From Lichenicoccus sp965277665 (GTDB taxonomy: Bacteria; Pseudomonadota; Alphaproteobacteria; Acetobacterales; Acetobacteraceae): DNA of 64,000 nt. The notes beneath the pieces were generated by a model. It ran no database searches and was not told where the DNA came from. It worked only from the letters and a program-made list of their open reading frames with translations. A program made the position numbers and the translations under genes. Positions 27,953 through 36,572 of the stretch are shown here, piece by piece. Positions within the stretch are counted from its first letter, which is position 1. Each line of letters begins with the position of its first letter. Location of the stretch: contig NZ_OZ255835.1 in the NCBI RefSeq assembly GCF_965277665.1, positions 2,976,001 through 3,040,000 of the forward strand, given 5' to 3'.

Positions 27953-29428
27953 TCACGGGGACCGCGCTGTATAGCGGGGATAACCAGCGCGTATCCGCTC
28001 AAGGGTTGCGGTGGTGGATTGCTCGGGAACCAGTCCGGTCAGTACCACCCGGCCCCCGTTGGCCTGCACGAAGTCGGCGCCGACTGTGGTTTCCAGGGTG
28101 TAGTCGCCGCCCTTGACCAGCACGTCGGGCGACAGCGCCTGGATCAGCGCGAGCGGGGTGTCTTCGTCGAAGCTCACCACGCCATCGACATGGCGGATCG
28201 CCGCCATCACCTGGGCCCGGGCCGCGAGCCGGTTGACCGGGCGGGTCGGTCCCTTGAGCCGGCTGACCGAGGCGTCTGCATTCAGGGCGACGATGAGGCG
28301 GTCGCATTCCGCGCGGGCGGTGCCCAGGAGCGCCACATGGCCCGGGTGGATGATATCGAAGCAGCCGTTGGTGAAGCCGACGCGCAGGCCCTGCGCCTTC
28401 CAGCGCGCGACCTGGGCCTTTGCGTGCGACAGCGTCGAGAGGGCGGTCTCGGCGGCATGCTCGCCGAACTGCTGGTCGAGCAGCAGCAGCTCCTGCATGA
28501 CTTCGGCGATGTCGGCGGTCGCGGTGCCGAGCTTGCCGACCACCACGCCGGCAGCGGCGTTGGCGATGCGCATCGCCTGCGCCAGCGTCTGGCCGGCCCC
28601 GCGGGCCAGCGCCATGGCCGCGATCACCGTGTCGCCGGCGCCGGACACGTCGAACACCTCGCGGGCCCGCGCCGGCACCGAGAGCGCCGGGCCGTCCCGC
28701 TCGACCAGGATCATGCCCTTGTCGGAGCGGGTCGCCAGGATCGCGCCGGCCTCGGCGTGGGCCATCACGGCACGGGCCGCGGCCTCCACCTGAAGCGCGT
28801 CCTCGACCGGCAGGCCTGCGGCCGCCGACAGCTCGCGCGCGTTCGGGGTGATGCAGTCGGCACCCCGATAGCGCGAGAAATCGTTGGATTTCGGGTCCAC
28901 GAACACCGGGATGCGCCGCCGCCGCGCCTGCGCGATGGCATGCGCGACCAGCGCCGGCGCGCAGACCCCCTTGCCGTAGTCCGACAGCAGCAGCACCTGC
29001 GCCTGGCCGATATGGCTGTCGATGGCGGCCTTCAGCGCGAGCGCCTCGGCGGGCTGCAAGGCAAGCCGGCTTTCCTCATCGGCCCGCACCACCTGCTGGT
29101 GCGCCGCGATGTAGCGCGTCTTGCAGATCGTCGGGCGCGCCTCGCTTTCGACCAGCGCGTCCAGCACCCGGCCCTGCCCGACCAGGATCTGCCGCAGGCG
29201 GGCGCCGGCGGCGTCGCGTCCGATGAGGCCGACCAGTACTGCGCGGCCGCCCAGCGAGAGGATGTTGCTGGCGACGTTGCCGACGCCGCCCGCCATCTCG
29301 CGGGTACGGGTGAGCCGGAGCACCGGCACCGGCGCTTCCGGCGAGATCCGCTCCATCTCGCCATAGACATAGCGGTCGAGCATGACGTCGCCGACGCACA
29401 GCACGCAGATGGCGCCGAAGTCCATCAT
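27953..29428 (-). CDS. hldE: Bifunctional heptose-7-phosphate kinase / heptose-1-phosphate adenylyltransferase
   Basis: HldE makes ADP-heptose for the lipopolysaccharide inner core. The N-terminal PfkB-type kinase (1-320) shows VLCVGDVMLDRYVYG, the substrate region MAGGVGNVASNI and the catalytic DVSGAGDTVIAAMAL. The C-terminal nucleotidyltransferase (345-491) shows GLRVGFTNGCFDIIHPGHVALL with the HxGH motif and the closing region ALSPDVLVKGGDYTLETTVG. At 491 residues it is full length. It is preceded 30 nt upstream by gmk on the same strand. Confidence 0.96.
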   Translation of the reverse strand: MMDFGAICVLCVGDVMLDRYVYGEMERISPEAPVPVLRLTRTREMAGGVGNVASNILSLGGRAVLVGLIGRDAAGARLRQILVGQGRVLDALVESEARPTICKTRYIAAHQQVVRADEESRLALQPAEALALKAAIDSHIGQAQVLLLSDYGKGVCAPALVAHAIAQARRRRIPVFVDPKSNDFSRYRGADCITPNARELSAAAGLPVEDALQVEAAARAVMAHAEAGAILATRSDKGMILVERDGPALSVPARAREVFDVSGAGDTVIAAMALARGAGQTLAQAMRIANAAAGVVVGKLGTATADIAEVMQELLLLDQQFGEHAAETALSTLSHAKAQVARWKAQGLRVGFTNGCFDIIHPGHVALLGTARAECDRLIVALNADASVSRLKGPTRPVNRLAARAQVMAAIRHVDGVVSFDEDTPLALIQALSPDVLVKGGDYTLETTVGADFVQANGGRVVLTGLVPEQSTTATLERIRAGYPRYTARSP

Positions 29429-29458
29429 GGGAGCCTGGCCATCATGCGCGCCTGGCCA

Positions 29459-30091
29459 TCATGCCCTGAAGCCATCCACCATGGCAGCAAGCCCGAGCTG
29501 GCGCGCGGTGCGCAGCCGTGCCGCCTGCAGCACGGCGCGGGCGCTGCGGATCGAGCGGTCCAGCTCCGCATTGACGATCACGTGCTCGAACTCGCGCCAG
29601 TGCGCGATCTCGTCGCGGGCGGACTGCATGCGCCGGGCGATCTCCGCCGGATCGTCGGCGGCGCGCGAGCGCAGCCGCTGCTCCAGCACGCCGAGCGACG
29701 GCGGCAGCACGAACAGGCTGACAACGTCCTCGGGCAGCGCCGCCCGGATCTGCCGGTGGCCCTGCCAGTCGATGTCGAACACCATGTCGCGGCCTGCCGC
29801 CAGCGCGTCCTCGACCGGCTGGCGCGGGCTGCCGTAGCCGCGCCCGAACACCATCGCCCACTCGAGCAGCGCGCCGGACTGCGCCATGGCATCGAACTCG
29901 GCCATGCTGCGGTAGTGGTAGTGCACGCCCTCGACCTCGCCCGGACGCGGCGTGCGCGTGGTCACGCTGACCGAATGCACCAGCTCCGGCTCGGCGGCGC
30001 GCAACGCATTGACGATGGTGCTCTTGCCGGCCCCCGATGGCGCCGAGATCACCAGGCAGACGCCGCGTCGTTGAACAGCCATCTCCGCCAT
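29459..30091 (-). CDS. gmk: Guanylate kinase
   Basis: Gmk phosphorylates GMP to GDP. The P-loop SAPSGAGKSTIVNAL lies at the N-terminus, followed by SVTTRTPRPGEVEGVHYHY (GMP-binding region) and DIDWQGHRQIRAALPEDVVSLFVLPPS. The ATG at 30091 gives 210 residues and has GAGG upstream; an ATG three codons later is also possible. It lies between hldE and the TylF-type methyltransferase gene in a minus-strand series. Confidence 0.96.
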   Translation of the reverse strand: MAEMAVQRRGVCLVISAPSGAGKSTIVNALRAAEPELVHSVSVTTRTPRPGEVEGVHYHYRSMAEFDAMAQSGALLEWAMVFGRGYGSPRQPVEDALAAGRDMVFDIDWQGHRQIRAALPEDVVSLFVLPPSLGVLEQRLRSRAADDPAEIARRMQSARDEIAHWREFEHVIVNAELDRSIRSARAVLQAARLRTARQLGLAAMVDGFRA

Positions 30092-30176
30092 GGATCCCGA
30101 CCTCGCAGCCATCCCGCGGCTTCTACCAGCCCAGCCGGATGGCGCGAAGCCTTCCGGCCCTCGCGCTCAGCCGGCC

Positions 30177-30929
30177 CTAGTTTTTTATCAGCATGACCTG
30201 GGAGCTGGGCAGCTCGATCACCCGCTCGGGGCGTCCGGAGAGGAATTCGGCGAACGCCTCGCGCACCCCGTCCAGGTAGGAGTAGTCGTGGCTGACGATG
30301 ACCCCGCCGGCCAGCATGCGCGGATAAAAGAACTCCAGGCAGGCGCGGGTGCCCTCCTTGAGATCGACATCGAGATGCACGAACGAGAAGCGCTCGTCGC
30401 TGCAGGCGACGTTCTCGCCGGTGAACAGCCTTTGGTGGAACACCAGGTTCGGCTGGTCGTGCAGGTAGGACCGCACCGCCTCGAGCGACGCGGCATAGTG
30501 CCCCTTGCGCATCGCTCGGCACTCGTCGCGGTCCGGCTCGGGCAGGCCGGAGAAGGTGTCGAACAGGTGCAGCGCGGTGGGCCGGCCAGCCAGGCTGATC
30601 AGCTTGGCCGAGCAGCCCTGGAACACGCCGACCTCCGCCATCACGCCACCGACCGCGCGCTGTGCCGCCGCCAGCGAGGTGATCATGAAGGCCTCGTTGC
30701 CACTGAGCAGCGACTCGCGCTCGCTGCGGACCCGGCGGATGAGGTCGAGACGGCCGCGCTGCTTGTGGCCGCCCATGATGGCGAGCTCGATCCGGCTGAG
30801 CGTGCCGACGGTCACCCGCCGCAGCAGCCGGGAGCGGGCGAACAGCCGGTGCACCGTCGCCTGCGGCACCAGGCCGGCGAGCTTGCGCAGCCGGCGCCGG
30901 ACCGGGGCGGCCGGCATGGCAGCAGCCAT
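30177..30929 (-). CDS. TylF/MycF-family O-methyltransferase
   Basis: This is a SAM-dependent methyltransferase of the macrocin O-methyltransferase type, about 250 residues from ATG 30929. Family blocks seen are GGVMAEVGVFQGCSAKLIS (SAM-binding region), LHLFDTFSGLPEPD and FSFVHLDVDLKEGTRACLEFFYPRMLAGGVIVSHDYSYL. The aspartates in HLDVDL are the metal/sugar-binding residues of the family. In polysaccharide regions these enzymes often methylate glycan sugars, which would fit nearby glycan genes, but no substrate can be assigned. The start could also lie upstream. Confidence 0.85.
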   Translation of the reverse strand: MAAAMPAAPVRRRLRKLAGLVPQATVHRLFARSRLLRRVTVGTLSRIELAIMGGHKQRGRLDLIRRVRSERESLLSGNEAFMITSLAAAQRAVGGVMAEVGVFQGCSAKLISLAGRPTALHLFDTFSGLPEPDRDECRAMRKGHYAASLEAVRSYLHDQPNLVFHQRLFTGENVACSDERFSFVHLDVDLKEGTRACLEFFYPRMLAGGVIVSHDYSYLDGVREAFAEFLSGRPERVIELPSSQVMLIKN

Positions 30930-31118
30930 GCCGGCCGCCTCGCGCAATGCGGCAGGCCGGTTCGTAGGATTGTGGTGGATGGGAGATACTCCAATGGTGC
31001 GCCGATCGGCGCGACCGCGACGTAACGCCATGATCCGCGACCAGATCCTGACCCCGGTTTTGTCTCAGGGCAGAGACCCGGTTTGCAGAAGACCGGCGCA
31101 GTGCGTCCAGCGATTAAG

Positions 31119-32420
31119 TTACGACACCGTATCCCCGGTCCCCAGAACCGCCAGCGCCTGCGCCAGGTCGGCCACGAGGTCCTCGGCATTCTCGATGCCG
31201 ACGCTGAGCCGGATCAGGCCGTCCACGACCCCGGCCCGCTCGCGGACCTCGGCCGGCACCCCGGAATGGGTGGTCGAGGCCGGATGGCAGACCAGCGACT
31301 CCGTCCCCCCGAGGCTGACCGCCAGCTTGAAGATGCGCAACGCATTCAGCACCCGGAACGCCTCGGCCTGGCCACCGGCAATGACGATGCTGAAGGTCGA
31401 GCCGGCGCCGGTCGCCTGCCGCGCCTGCACCGCGGCCGCCGGATCACCCGCCTGCAGCCGGTTCAGCGCATGCAGCTTCAGCACGCGCGGGTGCGCCGCG
31501 AGGAAGCCGAGCACGATCTCCGCGTTGCGCGCCGCTTCCCGCATGCGCAGCCCCAGCGTCTCCAGCGAGCGCCCGATCAGCCAGCAGGTGTTGGGATCGA
31601 GCTGGGTGCCGATGGCGCCGCGCAGCAGCCGGATCGGCCGCATCAGCGCCGCCGTTCCCAGGGCTGCGCCGCCGATCAGGTCGCTATGGCCGCCGATATA
31701 CTTGGTCAGCGAGTACAGCACGATGTCGACCCCGTGCAGCAGCGGCGCCTGGAACACCGGCCCAAGCAGGGTGTTGTCGCAGACGATCAGCGGCGCATGG
31801 CCCTGCCGGGTGGCGATGCGGTCGCGCACCCTGGCCACCAGGGAGAAATCGACCAGCGAGATCAGCGGGTTGGAGGGGGTCTCCAGCATGATGATGGAAA
31901 CCCGGCCGCGGGCGCAGGCGCGCGCGGCGGCCGCGTCGATCGCCGCCTCGTCCAGCCCGTCGGTGAAGCCCTCGGCGCCGATGCCCCAGCCGGCGAAGGT
32001 GCGCATCAGCAGCGTCTCGGTGCCGCCATAGAGCGGCTGGCTGTGCAGGACGACGTCGCCGGGCCTGGTGTAGGCGAGCAGCGTGGTGGCGATCGCCGAC
32101 ATGCCGGCGCTGAACAGCAGCGCCTGCTCGGCCGCCTCGAACACCGCGAGCCGCTCCTCGACGATCTCGGTGTTGGGGTGGTTGAAGCGCGAATAGACCA
32201 GGCCGGCGCCCCCCTCCGGCACCGGCTTGCGGCCGGCCACCACGTCGAAGAAGTCGCGGCCCTCCTCGGCGGAGCGGAACACGAAGGTCGAGGTCATGAA
32301 GATCGGCGGCTTCACCGAACCTTCCGACAGCGCCGGGTCGTAGGCGTAGCCCAGCATCAGGGTTTCCGGGTGCAGCACATGGTCGCCCAGGGCGCGGTGG
32401 CGGCTGCGGTCTTCGGCCAT
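31119..32420 (-). CDS. PLP-dependent Cys/Met-metabolism enzyme (cystathionine gamma-synthase family)
   Basis: This 433-residue protein belongs to the Cys/Met metabolism PLP group. Motifs are PPIFMTSTFVF, YSRFNHPNTEIVEERLAVFE, FSAGMSAIATTLL, LETPSNPLISLVDF and the PLP-lysine block VLYSLTKYIGGHSDLIGG, then SLGGTESLVCHPASTTHSG. Whether it acts as a methionine gamma-lyase or a gamma-synthase cannot be told from these motifs. The ATG at 32420 has AGGGGA upstream. It is divergent from an aldo/keto reductase with a 97-bp gap that must hold both promoters. Confidence 0.9.
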   Translation of the reverse strand: MAEDRSRHRALGDHVLHPETLMLGYAYDPALSEGSVKPPIFMTSTFVFRSAEEGRDFFDVVAGRKPVPEGGAGLVYSRFNHPNTEIVEERLAVFEAAEQALLFSAGMSAIATTLLAYTRPGDVVLHSQPLYGGTETLLMRTFAGWGIGAEGFTDGLDEAAIDAAAARACARGRVSIIMLETPSNPLISLVDFSLVARVRDRIATRQGHAPLIVCDNTLLGPVFQAPLLHGVDIVLYSLTKYIGGHSDLIGGAALGTAALMRPIRLLRGAIGTQLDPNTCWLIGRSLETLGLRMREAARNAEIVLGFLAAHPRVLKLHALNRLQAGDPAAAVQARQATGAGSTFSIVIAGGQAEAFRVLNALRIFKLAVSLGGTESLVCHPASTTHSGVPAEVRERAGVVDGLIRLSVGIENAEDLVADLAQALAVLGTGDTVS

Positions 32421-32517
32421 GACGGTCCCCTGATTGCTATGGCGCGCCAGATTAGCGTGAACCACTCGCGCCACGCAGCGTCAAAGCGGCGACGCGAAGC
32501 TGAAAAGGACCCTCTTC

Positions 32518-33543
32518 ATGGAACACAGATTTCTCGGCCGATCCGGCTTCCAGGTGCCGGTGCTGAGCCTGGGCACCGGCACGTTCGGCGGCGGCAACGA
32601 ATTCTTCAAGGCGTGGGGCGATACCGACGTGCAGGGAGCAACCCGGCTGGTCGATATCTGCCTCGAGCACGGCCTCACCATGTTCGACAGCGCCGACATC
32701 TATTCGGGGGGCCTCGCGGAGGAGGTGCTGGGCGGCGCGATCAAGGGGCGGCGCGAGAAGGTCATCGTCTCGACCAAGGCGACCTTCCGCGCCGGCGACG
32801 GCCCGAACGAGGTCGGCGCCTCGCGCCACCATTTGATCCAGGCCGTCGAGCACTCGCTCAGGCGCCTCGGCACCGACTATATCGACCTGTTCCAGCTGCA
32901 CGGCTTCGACGCCAAAACGCCCGTCGAGGAGACGCTGAACGCGCTCGACGACCTCGTACGGGCCGGCAAGATCCGCTATCTCGGCGTGTCCAATTTCTCC
33001 GGCTGGCACCTGATGAAGTCGCTCTCGGTGTCCGAGCGCTACAACCTGCAGCGCTACGTCGCCAACCAGACCTACTATTCGCTGATCGGCCGCGACTACG
33101 AGTGGGAACTGATGCCGCTCGGGCTGGAGCAGGGCGTCGGCGCCGTGGTCTGGAGCCCGCTCGGCTGGGGCCGCCTGACCGGCAAGATACGCCGTGGCCA
33201 GCCGCTGCCCGCCGGCTCGCGCCTGCACAAGACCGCCGACATGGGGCCGCCGGTCGCCGACGAGCACGTCCACAAGGTGGTGGACGCGCTGGACCGCGTG
33301 GCGGCGGAGACCGGCAAGAGCGTGCCGCAGATCGCGCTGAACTGGCTGCTGCAGCGCCCGACGGTCTCCAACATCATCGTCGGCGCCCGCAACGAGGAGC
33401 AGTTGCGGCAGAATCTCGGCGCGGTCGGCTGGACCCTGACGCCGGAGCAGATGGCAAGCCTGGAGGCGGCCAGCGCCGTCACCCTGCCCTACCCGTTCTG
33501 GCACCAGGCCGGGTTCGCCGAGCGCAACCCGGCGCCGGTGTAG
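32518..33543 (+). CDS. Aldo/keto reductase
   Basis: This is a 341-residue NADPH-dependent oxidoreductase of the AKR TIM-barrel fold. It has the start block MEHRFLGRSGFQVPVLSLGTGTFGGG, the catalytic aspartate/tyrosine region FDSADIYSGGLAEEVLG, the active-site His block TDYIDLFQLHGFD, and RYLGVSNFSGWHL; PLGWGRLTGKI and the cofactor-phosphate region SNIIVGARNEEQLRQNLGAVGW follow. The ATG has AAGGA at proper distance. The substrate is unknown. It converges with the shikimate dehydrogenase gene, with a family C palindrome in between. Confidence 0.93.
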   Translation: MEHRFLGRSGFQVPVLSLGTGTFGGGNEFFKAWGDTDVQGATRLVDICLEHGLTMFDSADIYSGGLAEEVLGGAIKGRREKVIVSTKATFRAGDGPNEVGASRHHLIQAVEHSLRRLGTDYIDLFQLHGFDAKTPVEETLNALDDLVRAGKIRYLGVSNFSGWHLMKSLSVSERYNLQRYVANQTYYSLIGRDYEWELMPLGLEQGVGAVVWSPLGWGRLTGKIRRGQPLPAGSRLHKTADMGPPVADEHVHKVVDALDRVAAETGKSVPQIALNWLLQRPTVSNIIVGARNEEQLRQNLGAVGWTLTPEQMASLEAASAVTLPYPFWHQAGFAERNPAPV

Positions 33544-33570
33544 GTCCAGATCAGGCGGCGGCTTTGCCCC

Positions 33571-33612
33571 GAGCATGATCCGATCGATCATGCTCGGCTT
33601 GTCCTTTGACAG
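33571..33612. repeat. Family C palindrome between convergent genes
   Basis: GAGCATGATC and GATCATGCTC form a perfect 10-bp stem with loop CGATC, followed by GGCTTGTCCTTTGACAGG. The sequence is nearly repeated at 58043-58083. Its place between two convergent stop codons suits a bidirectional transcription end, though no clear T-tract is present. Confidence 0.7.
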
Positions 33613-33618
33613 GCCGCG

Positions 33619-34446
33619 TTATCCGCGGCCTTGCGCAAAGGCCGCCGCCGCCGCGATCTGCTCAGGCGTGGGCGTCTGGCCGGTATAGAGGATGAACTGC
33701 TCCACGGCCTGTACGGTCTGGATCTCGGCGCCGGTCACGATGCGTTTGCCGAGAGCGCGCGCCGCCCGGATCGTCGGCGTCTCCGAAGGCAGGGCCACCA
33801 CGTCGACCACGACCTTCGCCGCCTCGAGCGCCGCCTTCGGAAAGGCAAGGTCCTCGGCCTCCGGGCCACCCTCCATCCCGACCGGGGTGACGTTGATCAG
33901 CATGCCCGCTTGCGCGTCGCCCAGTTCGGGCGCCCAGCCATAGCCGCAGGCATCCGCCAGAGCCGTGCCGGTTGCCTGGTTGCGGGCCACGATGGTGCCG
34001 TTGGTGAAACTATTGTCGCGCAACGCCGAAGCCACCGCCTTCGCCATGCCGCCGCTTCCGGTGAGCAGGAACCGGATCTCTCGGTCGATCGGCGTCTCGG
34101 CCACCAGCCGGACGATGGCGATGTAGTCGGTGTTGTAGGCGTGAAGATGGCCGTCGGAATTGACTATGGTGTTCACCGACCCGATCGCCTGCGCGGACGG
34201 GTCGAGGCTGTCCAGCATCGGGATGACGACTTCCTTGAACGGCATCGAGACCGCGCAGCCGCGGATGCCGAGCGCCCGGATGCCGCCGATCGCGCCGTCG
34301 AGGTCGCGGGTGCCGAACGCCTTGTAAACATAGTCGAGGCCGAGCGCCTCGTAGAGGTGGTTATGGAACCGGGTGCCGAAATTGCCCGGCCGCGCGGAGA
34401 GCGACATGCACAGCCGCGTCGTCCGGTTGATCGAAAGCTTGCTCAT
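33619..34446 (-). CDS. aroE: Shikimate 5-dehydrogenase family protein
   Basis: This is an NADP-dependent shikimate dehydrogenase homologue, 275 residues from ATG 34446. The substrate-binding half shows LCMSLSARPGNFGTRFHNHLYEALGLDYVYKAF, GCAVSMPFKEVVIPMLD (the catalytic Lys) and SVNTIVNSDGHLHAYNTDYIA (Asn/Asp pair). The cofactor loop LTGSGGMAKAVASAL follows. Its SLSARPGN start differs from the SPI/S-K wording of classical AroE and matches the AroE-like/YdiB branch, so it may be a second, catabolic-type enzyme. A cupin gene lies 16 nt upstream on the same strand. Confidence 0.85.
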   Translation of the reverse strand: MSKLSINRTTRLCMSLSARPGNFGTRFHNHLYEALGLDYVYKAFGTRDLDGAIGGIRALGIRGCAVSMPFKEVVIPMLDSLDPSAQAIGSVNTIVNSDGHLHAYNTDYIAIVRLVAETPIDREIRFLLTGSGGMAKAVASALRDNSFTNGTIVARNQATGTALADACGYGWAPELGDAQAGMLINVTPVGMEGGPEAEDLAFPKAALEAAKVVVDVVALPSETPTIRAARALGKRIVTGAEIQTVQAVEQFILYTGQTPTPEQIAAAAAFAQGRG

Positions 34447-34462
34447 GCCCGTGTCATAACAA

Positions 34463-34975
34463 TCAGACTTCGCGCCAGCCAGGCCGGTGCGGATCGACCA
34501 GGCTGAAATGGATCGGGCCGATTCCCGAGATCGCAAGGATCGCCGGGCCGTCTGCGTGTTTTTTGACCCCGTCATAATGCGGCGTGCCGGCGACGCGCCG
34601 GACAAAGCCGCCGGCTTCGACCGGCACCGTGGCGCCGGGGGCAAAATCCGTGCCACTCGCCACCCACCAGGTGCCGGACAGCACGATGCAGAGCCGGTCG
34701 GTCTCGTAGGAATGCGGGGCGCTCATATAGCCCGGATGCCAACGGATCAGGACGAAATACTGCCCGGGCTCGTGCAGTCCGCCATGCAGGGTGGCCTGCT
34801 CGGCAGTTCCCGGCGGGAAATTGTAGAGCTGTCGCCAGGGGATGGCGTCGGCCTGCACCACCTGCGTCATCGCGGGATCGGCTCCCGCCGCATCGGCGCC
34901 CCGCGATGGCAATGAAGCGGCCGCCATGAGCACCGAGGCCGAGAGCAGGTCGCGACGCTGCACCATGTCCGTCAT
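34463..34975 (-). CDS. Exported cupin-domain protein
   Basis: This is a 170-residue protein with an N-terminal export signal (VQRRDLLSASVLMAAASLPSRGADA; the RR pair before the hydrophobic core suggests possible Tat export). The remainder is a single cupin: VLIRWHPGYMSAPHSYETDRLCIVLSGTWW followed by FVRRVAGTPHYDGVKK. His/Glu metal ligands are partly recognisable. It ends 16 nt before the aroE-like gene and probably shares its transcript. The substrate is unknown. Confidence 0.8.
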   Translation of the reverse strand: MTDMVQRRDLLSASVLMAAASLPSRGADAAGADPAMTQVVQADAIPWRQLYNFPPGTAEQATLHGGLHEPGQYFVLIRWHPGYMSAPHSYETDRLCIVLSGTWWVASGTDFAPGATVPVEAGGFVRRVAGTPHYDGVKKHADGPAILAISGIGPIHFSLVDPHRPGWREV

Positions 34976-35143
34976 CGCGCCCTCCATCGATGATCGCGCT
35001 GGCCGGCATCATCATGCCGGCTGCAGATTTACCCAGCTTTTGCCGCGTGGCCAGCACCCGCTACGAGATCCTGCCCTTGGACGGCAGCAGGCTTCATGCC
35101 AGTCTCACGCCATGAGACGGGTTGAGGTCCGGGAGACACCGCG

Positions 35144-35326
35144 ATGGTTGTAGCGGAATGCGTGTGTGTGGAGTGCGGAGCCGACATCACCGGCTGCGCC
35201 GCGCCTAGCGGATCCCACGATCAATGTGGCGTGTGCCGATGGATCGATGCCATGCCCGACCTCCTGGATCGCGACGGCCTGCGCCGGCAGATGCTCAGGA
35301 TCGGACTGGTCGGTCCGGCGCGCTGA
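35144..35326 (+). CDS. Possible small cysteine-rich protein
   Basis: This is a 60-codon frame. It reads VVAECVCVECGADITG, then DQCGVCRWIDAMPDLLDRDGLRRQML. Two CxxC pairs at spaced positions resemble a small zinc ribbon, and the helix-like C-terminus looks protein-like rather than random. There is no clear ribosome binding site. It lies alone between a minus-strand cupin and a plus-strand cupin. It could be a genuine small zinc-binding protein or chance. Confidence 0.4.
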   Translation: MVVAECVCVECGADITGCAAPSGSHDQCGVCRWIDAMPDLLDRDGLRRQMLRIGLVGPAR

Positions 35327-35472
35327 GGCCGTCGCGCGGGCGGGCTCCCGCTGCCCCGGGGCGACGGCATCGACCCGTCGCTGACGATGACCGTAAACTC
35401 CTCTTGCGAACGGCGGACCGCATCGAGGCGTTGACCGCCGGGCGACGGACTCGGCAACGAAAGGAACCGGCA

Positions 35473-35874
35473 ATGGACATCACACGGGCGGGTACTGCCG
35501 CCTCCGCCAAGGGGCCCTCGGACTGGTTCACCGGCACCGTGCGCATCGATGCGCTGTTCAGCCCTCCCGAGCCGGCGCGTGTCGGTGGCGCCCTCGTCAC
35601 CTTCGAGCCCGGTGCTCGCACCGCGTGGCACACGCATCCGCTCGGCCAGACCCTGATCGTGACCACCGGCCTGGGCTGGGTGCAGCGCGAAGGCGGCCCG
35701 GTCGAGGCAATCAGGCCCGGCGACGTGGTCTGGTTTGCACCGCGCGAGAAGCACTGGCATGGCGCCTCGGCGACCACCGCCATGAGCCACATCGCCATCC
35801 AGGAGAAACTGAACGGCTCGCCGGTCGACTGGCTGGAGCAGGTCAGCGACGAGGACTACCGCCATGGCACCTAG
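35473..35874 (+). CDS. Cupin-domain protein (mandelonitrile-lyase / quercetin-dioxygenase-like)
   Basis: This is a 133-residue single-cupin protein. Metal-binding motif 1 is seen as ARTAWHTHPLGQTLIVTTGLGWVQ and motif 2 as IRPGDVVWFAPREKHWHGASATTAMSHIA, giving three to four histidines for a metal centre. The N-terminus WFTGTVRIDALFSPPEPARVGGALVTFEPG is typical of the cyanohydrin-lyase-like bacterial cupins. The ATG at 35473 has AAGGAA upstream. No signal peptide is present. Palindromes follow the stop codon directly. Confidence 0.87.
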   Translation: MDITRAGTAASAKGPSDWFTGTVRIDALFSPPEPARVGGALVTFEPGARTAWHTHPLGQTLIVTTGLGWVQREGGPVEAIRPGDVVWFAPREKHWHGASATTAMSHIAIQEKLNGSPVDWLEQVSDEDYRHGT

Positions 35875-35881
35875 AGCAAGA

Positions 35882-35965
35882 CCGGCTCAAGTTGAGCCGG
35901 TAAACTTGCTCTACCAGATTGATCTAGAGACTGATTCACGTCTCAGGCTGGTTCAGCCTGAGACG
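35882..35965. terminator. Pair of strong palindromes after the cupin gene
   Basis: CCGGCTCAA and TTGAGCCGG (35882-35900) pair around one base inside a larger TAGAGCAAG/CTTGCTCTA frame. A second perfect 12-bp stem, CGTCTCAGGCTG with CAGCCTGAGACG around GTT, is at 35939-35965. Both lie within 100 bp downstream of the cupin stop, in AT-richer sequence than the surroundings. They probably end transcription, although a U-run is weak; a repeat origin is also possible. Confidence 0.55.
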
Positions 35966-36028
35966 ATCAGGCTCTAGTGGCAAAAATCTGAGAGAAGAGT
36001 CGTCAGGTTTTACCAGCGGATAAGCCGG

Positions 36029-36571
36029 GTGACCCCCCGGGCGGTCCCGGCACGGCATAAGCTGCGCGTGCTCATGATCCTGAGCGCCCTGATGGGCTTC
36101 GGCTCGATCTCGACCGATTTCTACCTGCCGGCGCTGCCGACCATGGCGTCGTCACTCCGGTCCGCATCCGGAACGATCGAGTTGCGACGCTATTGCCTGC
36201 TGTTCGGCCTCGGCGTCATCGGGCTCATCGCGGCCAGCCTAGTCAATGCGCGGCTCGTGCCACGCTTCGGCAGCGGGCGATTGCTGCTGGCCGGCACCTC
36301 GGGTGCGGCCGTGGCCGGCATCGTCCTGGCCGTCGACGCCTGCACCGGTCTCGGCGGCCTGGCCAGCCTCGCTCTGCCCTTGTTCTGCTTCGTCTGTGCA
36401 ACCGGGTTCATCGTCGCCAACGCCGTCGCCGGCGCGCTCGCGGTGATGCCGGATCGCGCCGGCACGGTCTCGGCGTTCGTCGGCACGATCCAGTACGGCG
36501 GCGGCATCCTGGGATCCGCCCTGACCGGCGCCCTGCTGTCGACGCGCCTGCTGCAGCCGACGGGCAGGTGA
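36029..36571 (+). pseudogene. Internally deleted Bcr/CflA-type MFS transporter
   Basis: The first ~50 residues are a classical Bcr/CflA start (ILSALMGFGSISTDFYLPALPTMASSL). Directly after GTIELRRY the sequence jumps to LLFGLGVIGLIAASLVNARLVPRFGSGRLLLAG and FVGTIQYGGGILGSALTGALL, which belong to the last third of the family (compare the intact 417-residue relative at 3638-4891). About 200 residues (TM2-TM7) are missing yet the frame stays open, so only 180 residues and about six helices remain. Function as an exporter is unlikely. The stop is 2 nt from the stop of the convergent FAD oxidoreductase gene. Confidence 0.72.
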
Positions 36572-36572
36572 C

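Noticed and set aside
27851..30196. About 780-codon plus-strand frame opposite hldE and gmk
   Set aside because: Antisense shadow of two essential genes; starts in a repeat and has no recognisable domain.
31083..33578. About 830-codon plus-strand frame over the cystathionine-synthase-like and aldo/keto reductase genes
   Set aside because: Partly antisense and partly out-of-frame to well-supported genes; the composition is Arg/Gln/Ala-rich without motifs.
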